The position numbers were made by a program, and so were the translations under genes. DNA of 64,000 nucleotides from Tetracentron sinense (taxonomy: Eukaryota > Streptophyta > Magnoliopsida > Trochodendrales > Trochodendraceae): assembly GCA_015143295.1 (NCBI GenBank), contig CM026552.1, forward strand, positions 62,242,944 through 62,306,943. The letters run 5' to 3'. Every line of letters starts with the position of its first letter. The first letter of the stretch is position 1. Positions 58,255-64,000 of this stretch are shown here, one piece after another. The notes beneath the pieces were generated by a model. That model was given only the letters and a program-made list of their open reading frames with translations. It did not search any database and was not told where the DNA came from.

Positions 58255-58425
58255 ATCACACATATTCTGCATGATGCTAGTTGCGACGGGCTATGAACGG
58301 AAACTAGGCATTCACATTCTGCATGGATGCTAGTTGCAACGGGCTATGAACGGCAACTAGGCATACCCATCTGCATATAGGGTACTAGTTGTGACGGACT
58401 ATGAACGGCAACTAGGCATGTGAAC
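58255..58425. repeat. Mid-LTR minisatellite, three copies
   Basis: Units of about 60 bp sharing CTAGTTG(C/T)(G/A)ACGGGCTATGAACG, GCAACTAGGCAT and TCTGCAT. Each holds an internal inverted repeat CTAGTTG...CAACTAG. Confidence 0.85.
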
Positions 58426-59186
58426 ATGTTTAAATTACGAACAAGCAAGCATGATACTCGCATGACACGCATGACATGACATGACACGCATGATATGACA
58501 AGATAAGACAACATAACAAGTTTCAAGCACGGAAATGGTATTTTCAAGTCAAGTCAAGTGCACGATGTTTTCAAGAGGTTTCATCGGCTTTCTACGAAAT
58601 ACAAGTATGATTATAAATTGTTTTGTTTCCTTGTATGATATAAATTGTTCATGTTCTATATGTGCAACTTGCTTCCTCCTTTATGTATGCTATCTGTATG
58701 CTATGACTGTTGGTTAGTGCTTAGTACCCGCTGAGTATTCCATGCTCAGCCGTACTTCTTATGTCGGCAGGTGACGGCGGAGCAGCTGCTCCATTTGATA
58801 TCTGTGCTCCGAGTCCATGGGTGGAGGAGGAGTACGTCGAGGAGCCTTTTTGAGGAACCTCCAGTTGAGGGTTACCATTAGGTGGTTGTAGATTCTGAGA
58901 GGATTAGCTGTGGGTGAGATGAGAGATTTTATCCATGTATTTTGGCGGGTCTGTCCGCACTTTCTTTTGGTTACCTTTTTTGTATAAACTTGGACCATAT
59001 GTATATACTTAGAGGTTTGTTAGACTTCCGCTGTGTTTTATAGTTATGTTTCCGCTATAATGTCCTCTATTGTATATGCTCTGTGGGGTTTTGCAGGTTG
59101 GTTTGTCAAGCAAGTCATGTAAGTCATGATTGAGTCGTCCAAGATTCACTCTAACTCCTAGGGTGGGTTTTGGGTCGCGACAGAAG

Positions 59187-59199
59187 TGGTATCAGAGCT
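59187..59199 (+). promoter_or_regulatory. Primer-binding site, initiator tRNA-Met (plus element)
   Basis: TGGTATCAGAGCT, four bases after the LTR end at 59182. Confidence 0.95.
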
Positions 59200-59542
59200 T
59201 AGGCTTTAGGTCTTTAGGGCCACTTAGAATCTTATACCACGGCTTGACAAGAGCATATGTTAGGAAACAAGTTAGGAAGGAAGTGAGTCGGGAACGAGTC
59301 TGGTTCCAAGTTTAAGACTAAACTTTAGTCTTAGTCTAAAATGGTTGCTTTAACCAAGTACGGGTCCTAGGTACGCTAGAACACTAAAGTATAAGTATAA
59401 TGTGATGAATACTCTGATGACTTGATGTGATGTATATTAGTATTATACAACTAATACAAATTGAATTATTGTGAAATGACATTGAAATAAACTGTGGTTT
59501 TAGTGAGACTCATGTGGTGCTATTGTTCTCAGGACTTTAGTC

Positions 59543-60790
59543 ATGAGGCGGGGCACACGGGGTCGTGGACCACACACCAGAGCTTCATCTTCTTCCAGAG
59601 ATGAGGATGAGCAGCCGGACCTCTCCCAGGTCTTAGGCTCTATTGCTGAGACACTCGCCATCCTGGCGGCTCGGCAAACTATACCGGCATCAGCGGCACC
59701 TACTCCACCGCCCGCAGCTCCAGTACATCATACAGCTGGAGTTGAGGCATTCAGGAGATTGAGGCCTCCATCCTTCCATGGGAGTGTGGACCCTCTTGCT
59801 GCGGAGGCGTGGATCCTCCAGATGGAGAAGATTTTTGCAGTCCTCTCGCCTACAGAGGAGGATAGAGTAGCATGGGCAGTTTTCATGCTAGAGGGTGAAG
59901 CCCACCATTGGTGGTTGTCCGCATTGAGGACGCGAGACTTGACCATGCAGGGTCAACCTTGGACTTGGGAGGAGTTCAAGGATACTTTTTACAAGAAGTA
60001 TTTTCCGATCGGTGCACGGGAAAAGAAAGAGAGAGAATTCATCAACCTTGAGCAAGGTTCGATGTCTGTGGCTGCTTATGAGGCCAAGTTCTCGGAGCTA
60101 TCACGCTTCGCGACACATATGATTGCCACCGAGGCAATGAAGGCGAGGAGGTTTGAGCAAGGGCTCAAGGATGTCATCATGGAGAAAGTGTCGGTTTTTA
60201 GGCATGCCACTTACGCCGAAGTAGTGGATAAGGCCTTATTGGTTGAGGCCAATTCTGAAGCGGTGTCTAAGAAGAGAGAGTTGGCAAGAGGCCAAGCCAG
60301 TAGTTCAGCACCTCCAGAGAGACGGGCTCGTACCGGCCCTTATCAGTATACATGGCCAGCACCACCGATGAGGCCGACTTATGCGGCCCCAGCACCACGG
60401 CAGTACGTGCCACAGGCACCTCGACCTCAGGCTCTCCCGGCCCCATGGCCAGTTGTACCTCAGGTGGCGAGATATGCTCCACCTCAGGCCCCTCCTACCC
60501 GCACGCACGAGCCCTGCCCTTCATGCGGCCGAAGGCACCCAGCAGGGGATTGCCTAAGAGCATCGGGTGGATGTTTTCACTGTGGTCGCCAGGGCCACGT
60601 GATCAGGGATTGCCCTACCCGGCATTTACCAGGCCAGTCTCAGGGGATCAGACCACCAGCACGCCCAGCAGGATCACATCAGGCGTCATCTCAGACTACC
60701 CGGTCCACACCTCAGTCTCGCCAGGCGAACCAGGGGCAAGTTTTTGCCTTGACGGAGGGCGATGCACTTGCATCTGACGATGTGGTGTAA
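59543..60790 (+). CDS. gag: Gag of the Tekay-like element
   Basis: 415 residues. N-terminal basic, serine-rich start (MRRGTRGRG), a leucine-rich helix (about 28-45), GVEAFRRLRPPSFHGSVDP (about 71-85), the retrotransposon Gag capsid domain (about 85-240) with AEAWILQMEKIF, GEAHHWWLSALR, FYKKYFP and LEQGSMSVAAYEAKFSEL, a proline-rich linker, then CPSCGRRHPAGDC and the CCHC knuckle CFHCGRQGHVIRDC (about 343-356). It ends VFALTEGDALASDDVV. It would build the particle and bind RNA. The start follows the leader in the same context as in the minus copy. Confidence 0.9.
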   Translation: MRRGTRGRGPHTRASSSSRDEDEQPDLSQVLGSIAETLAILAARQTIPASAAPTPPPAAPVHHTAGVEAFRRLRPPSFHGSVDPLAAEAWILQMEKIFAVLSPTEEDRVAWAVFMLEGEAHHWWLSALRTRDLTMQGQPWTWEEFKDTFYKKYFPIGAREKKEREFINLEQGSMSVAAYEAKFSELSRFATHMIATEAMKARRFEQGLKDVIMEKVSVFRHATYAEVVDKALLVEANSEAVSKKRELARGQASSSAPPERRARTGPYQYTWPAPPMRPTYAAPAPRQYVPQAPRPQALPAPWPVVPQVARYAPPQAPPTRTHEPCPSCGRRHPAGDCLRASGGCFHCGRQGHVIRDCPTRHLPGQSQGIRPPARPAGSHQASSQTTRSTPQSRQANQGQVFALTEGDALASDDVV

Positions 60791-60935
60791 GGTAAGCGTT
60801 AGGAGTTATTTTCCTTATTCGTGATTGTTATGTTATGTTTTATTCCTTGTGTACGTAGTTGGTATGCTATATATATATATACCTACGTGTATACACTGTT
60901 GAGGCTTGAATTGACGTAACTAGTCTAAAATTTCA
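60791..60935 (+). other. Gag-pol spacer of the plus element
   Basis: About 145 bp of AT-rich noncoding sequence between gag and protease, with a TATATATATATA run near 60870. It opens near GGTAAGCG and closes with AAAATTTCAG, resembling splice-site consensus. The minus-strand chromovirus has a spacer at the same place (34201-34437). Confidence 0.6.
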
Positions 60936-63900
60936 GGAACCCTACTAGTCAATGAGTATTTGGCTCGAGTGTTGATTGATACCGGGTCTACTCATTCGTT
61001 TGTCTCGCCGAGTTTTTCAGAAGGCTTTTCTGGGGAGCCAAGTCAGCTAGAACCGGAGTTAGCCATTTCGACTCCTCTTGGCAAAACAGTATTGGCAGAT
61101 CAAGTGTATAGAAATGGTGTGGTCCAAGTTGGAAGCCACGAGTTGGCAGTTGACCTCATCGTCCTTGGATTCCAAGACTTTGATGTTATATTGGGAATGG
61201 ATTGGTTAGCAGCACATCATGGGCATGTAGCTTGCTTTGAGAAAATGGTACTCTTCAAGCCAGTAGAAGGAAAACCATTCCACTTTCGCGGGTTGAAAAG
61301 CAGATCTATTGCTCGTTTTGCGGCGTTGGGCATAGCTAACCCCGAGGCAAAGGACTCATCAACTATTCCGGTTGTGAGTGAATTCCTGGATGTATTTCCA
61401 GAGGAGTTGCCAGGATTGCCTCCAGATAGGGAGATTGAGTTTGTGATCGAGCTTGCACCAGGCACAGCTCCTGTATTCAGAGCTCCATATAGAATGGCCC
61501 CTATTGAACTCAAGGAGTTGAAGACTCAGTTGGAGGAATTGCAAGGCCTTGGCTTCATTCGATCAAGCGTCTCACCGTGGGGTGCCCCGGTGTTATTTGT
61601 TAAGAAGAAGGATGGCTCGATGCGGATGTGCATTGATTATCGGCAACTGAACAAAGTCACTATAAAGAATAGGTATCCATTGCCTAGGATTGACGACTTG
61701 TTCGATCAGTTGAAGGGAGCAAGATTTTTCTCAAAGATAGATCTTCGATCGGGTTATCACCAATTGAAGATTAAGGTGGAAGATGTTTCCAAAACTGCTT
61801 TCAGGACTCGATATGGGCACTATGAGTTCTTGGTGATGCCTTTTGGTCTCACGAACGCGCCGGCAGCCTTTATGGATTTGATGAACCGGGTGTTCCGACC
61901 ATACCTAGATCGTTGCGTGATTGTATTTGTTGATGACATTTTGGTCTATTCCCAAACACGGGAAGATCACATACGCGACCTTCGCCTTGCATTGGAAATG
62001 TTAAGAGAGCACAAGCTATACGCCAAAATTAGCAAGTGTGAGTTTTGGTTGGAAGAGGTGGCATTCCTAGGCCACGTTGTTTCTGCGGAAGGCATCTCTG
62101 TTGATCCGAAGAAGATAGAAGCTGTTATGAGTTGGGCGAGGCCCAAGAGTGTTACTGAGATAAGCAGCTTTCTTGGGCTGGCAGGCTACTACAGGAGATT
62201 TGTAGAGGGTTTCTCTAGCCTTGCAGCACCGCTTACTCACCTGACAAGGAAGAATGCGAAGTTTGTTTGGAGCGACAAGTGTGAGATCAGTTTCACGGAA
62301 CTGAAGAAGAGGCTTACTACAGCTCCTGTCCTTACAGTACCATCTGGACCTCTTGGGTATGAGGTGTACAGTGATGCCTCACACGTTGGACTTGGATGTG
62401 TGCTTATGCAACACAAGAAGGTCATTGCCTATGCATCGAGGCAATTGAAGGAGCATGAGAAGAATTACCCCACGCACGACTTAGAGCTTGCCGCTGTCGT
62501 GTTTGCGCTCAAGATCTGGCGACATTACTTATACGGGGTGGAATTCTATGTGTATACGGATCACAAGAGTCTCAAATACCTCTTTTCCCAAAAGGAATTG
62601 AATCTAAGGCAACGGCGTTGGATGGAATTCCTGAAGGACTATGATTGTACCATTCAATACCACCCGGGTAAAGCAAATGTAGTGGCTGATGCTTTGAGTA
62701 GAAGACCTCAGGGGTTGTTAGCACACATGTTGGTTCAAGAATGGAAGCTGCTAAAAGATTTGGCAAATCTGGACATCAGTGTGAATAACTCTGTCCGTGG
62801 TCCTACCTTGGCAAATGTTACGGTTCGACCGTACATTATAGATTTGATCCAAGAGTATCAAGCCATGGATGCGGAATTGTTGGCTTTCCGGGACAAGGAA
62901 GTTGCCAAGGGCAGTGAAGACTTTTCTCTCACTAGTCGGGGTGCTATCACATTCAAGGGAAGGCTGTGCGTCCCAGCCAATGCAGACCTTCGAAGAGAAA
63001 TTTTGGATGAAGCACACCGTTCGAAGTACACAGTGCATCCAGGGGGTACGAAGATGTACCGGAACCTCAAGAGTCACTTTTGGTGGCGAAATATGAAGAG
63101 GGAGGTTGCGGAATATGTAGCACGGTGCTTGGTGTGTCAACAGGTGAAAGCAGAACACATGCGGCCCGCCGGTCTATTACAGTCCCTTCCGATTCCCGAG
63201 TGGAAATGGGAGAACATATCCATGGATTTCATAGTTGGCTTGCCAAAGACGGCAAGGGGTTCAGATGCGATATGGGTGGTAGTGGATCGTTTGACGAAGT
63301 CCGCTCACTTCTTGCCTTACCGAACTACTTTCAACTCTAGTCAGTTAGCTGCTTTGTACATCAAGGAAGTGGTGAGGTTGCACGGAGTGCCTGTCAGTAT
63401 TGTGTCGGATCGGGATCCAAGATTCACTTCACGATTCTGGAAAAGCTTTCAGGAAGCTATGGGTTCCCGACTCGATTTCAGCACCGCTTTTCATCCACAG
63501 ACGGATGGACAAACCGAGAGAGTGAACCAAGTCATTGAAGACATGCTTCGGGCTTGTATGATGGATTTCAGAGGCAGTTGGGAAGAGCACTTGCCTTTGG
63601 TTGAATTCGCCTACAATAACAGCTATCAGGCAAGTATCCAAATGGCACCATTTGAGGCCTTGTATGGGCGAAGTTGTAGGTCTCCTCTCTATTGGGATGA
63701 GGTAGGAGAAAGGAAATTACTTGGTCCAGAATTGATTGAACAAACTGCAAACACAGTTAAGATCATTCGGGATCGATTGAAAGCCGCTCAAGATCGCCAG
63801 AAAAGTTATGCGGACACGCGCCGTAGGGACTTGGAATTTCAAGTAGGGGATCAAGTTTTTGTGAAAGTATCTCCTAGCAAAGGGATCATGAGATTTGGCA

Positions 63901-64000
63901 AGCGAGGCAAGCTCAGTCCTCGCTATGTTGGACCGTTTGAGATTATCACGCGGGTTGGTGAAGTTGCTTATCGAGTAGCTCTCCCACCTCACATGGCCGC
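60936..64000 (+). CDS. pol: Pol of the Tekay-like element (open to the window edge)
   Basis: One reading frame from about 60936 carries, in order: protease ([13 protein letters not shown] near 60970-61010), reverse transcriptase (about 61400-62100; [13 protein letters not shown] near 61629, F-V-D-D-I-L-V-Y near 61926), RNase H (about 62330-62640; [38 protein letters not shown]), integrase zinc finger (about 63015-63140; H-H and C-L-V-C) and integrase core ([10 protein letters not shown] 63222, SDRDPRF near 63405, [10 protein letters not shown] near 63500), then [13 protein letters not shown] at the end. I saw no interruption in the parts I read; the chromodomain-like tail would follow outside. 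Confidence 0.85.

Larger units (their letters stand above)
56851..59182 (+). repeat. 5' LTR of the plus-strand element
   Basis: TGTAGAGCCCCGG...GGGTCGCGACA, 2332 bp. Conserved U3 block about 56988-57050, cassette 57060-57245, TATA box 57307-57312, hairpins at 58107-58124 and 58728-58748, GCGGGTCTGTCCGC at about 58945-58958, minisatellite 58255-58425. This copy served as the subfamily A reference. Confidence 0.95.
56851..64000 (+). mobile_element. Plus-strand Tekay-like element, subfamily A (runs off the window)
   Basis: 5' LTR 56851-59182, primer site 59187-59199, leader, gag 59543-60790, spacer, pol from about 60936 to the window edge. It is nested in the LTR at 56132, making it one of the youngest events here. 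gag and pol look whole as far as visible. The chromodomain-like tail, polypurine tract and 3' LTR lie beyond 64000. Confidence 0.95.

Noticed and set aside
60352-60777. 141-codon open frame inside gag
   Set aside because: Alternative frame of the proline-rich Gag linker; the true frame has the capsid domain and CCHC knuckle.
1-64000. A host protein-coding gene, tRNA or rRNA
   Set aside because: All recognisable coding similarity is to gag, pol, env-like or LINE proteins. No exon structure of a host family, no rRNA motif and no cloverleaf was seen.

Overview
The window reads as a retrotransposon-dense stretch of a flowering-plant nuclear genome. The evidence is plant-type primer-binding sites (tRNA-Asp and initiator tRNA-Met), gag-pol genes of four plant LTR lineages, and an L1-type LINE with an RNase H tail. 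I found no host gene, tRNA, rRNA or CRISPR array. The species cannot be named from the sequence. Almost every base falls in an element nested in another element, and most junctions can be fixed by TG...CA ends plus 5-bp target-site duplications (TSDs).

Layout. (1) 1-5087: the end of a Tat/Ogre-type LTR, tandem repeats, a Tat/Ogre gag remnant, and old noncoding sequence. (2) 5088-about 20465: an old, broken Athila-type Ty3 element (5' LTR, tRNA-Asp primer site, gag, pol, env-like ORF). It carries solo LTRs at 8804-11574 (Tekay-like), 12727-14583 (Tat-like) and 16519-18741 (Tekay-like). (3) 21201-about 41630: the 5' part of a Ty1/copia element (LTR, initiator-Met primer site, long leader, start of gag). 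Its leader holds a full-length minus-strand Tekay-like chromovirus at 23601-38400 (TSD GAGGG) and a solo LTR at 39120-41447. The chromovirus itself holds two solo LTRs (24263-26842 and 30487-33158). (4) 41631-49755: a minus-strand L1-type LINE split by an internally deleted Tekay-like element at 44422-48712. (5) 49756-56850: further minus-strand Tekay-like LTRs stacked on one another. (6) 56851-64000: the 5' LTR, gag and most of pol of a plus-strand Tekay-like element that looks whole as far as the window goes.

The most unusual signal is in the LTRs. At the same promoter-proximal place in U3, about 25-100 bp before a TATA box where one is visible, each LTR carries a cassette of CG-containing palindromic words repeated with short spacers. 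The word differs from copy to copy (GCGATCGATCGCA, CCGATCGATCGGT, ACCGGTCGACCG, CTCGCTCGAGCGAG, or a 26-bp unit around CAACGTG), while the DNA just upstream is strongly conserved. Athila and Tat LTRs here have cassettes of the same design, and Athila shares one exact word with the Tekay-like LTRs. The Tekay-like LTRs also keep three short hairpins, one with a compensatory base change between two subfamilies, and a second variable zone of private minisatellites. I treat all LTR elements as fossils and describe only their families, parts and nesting.
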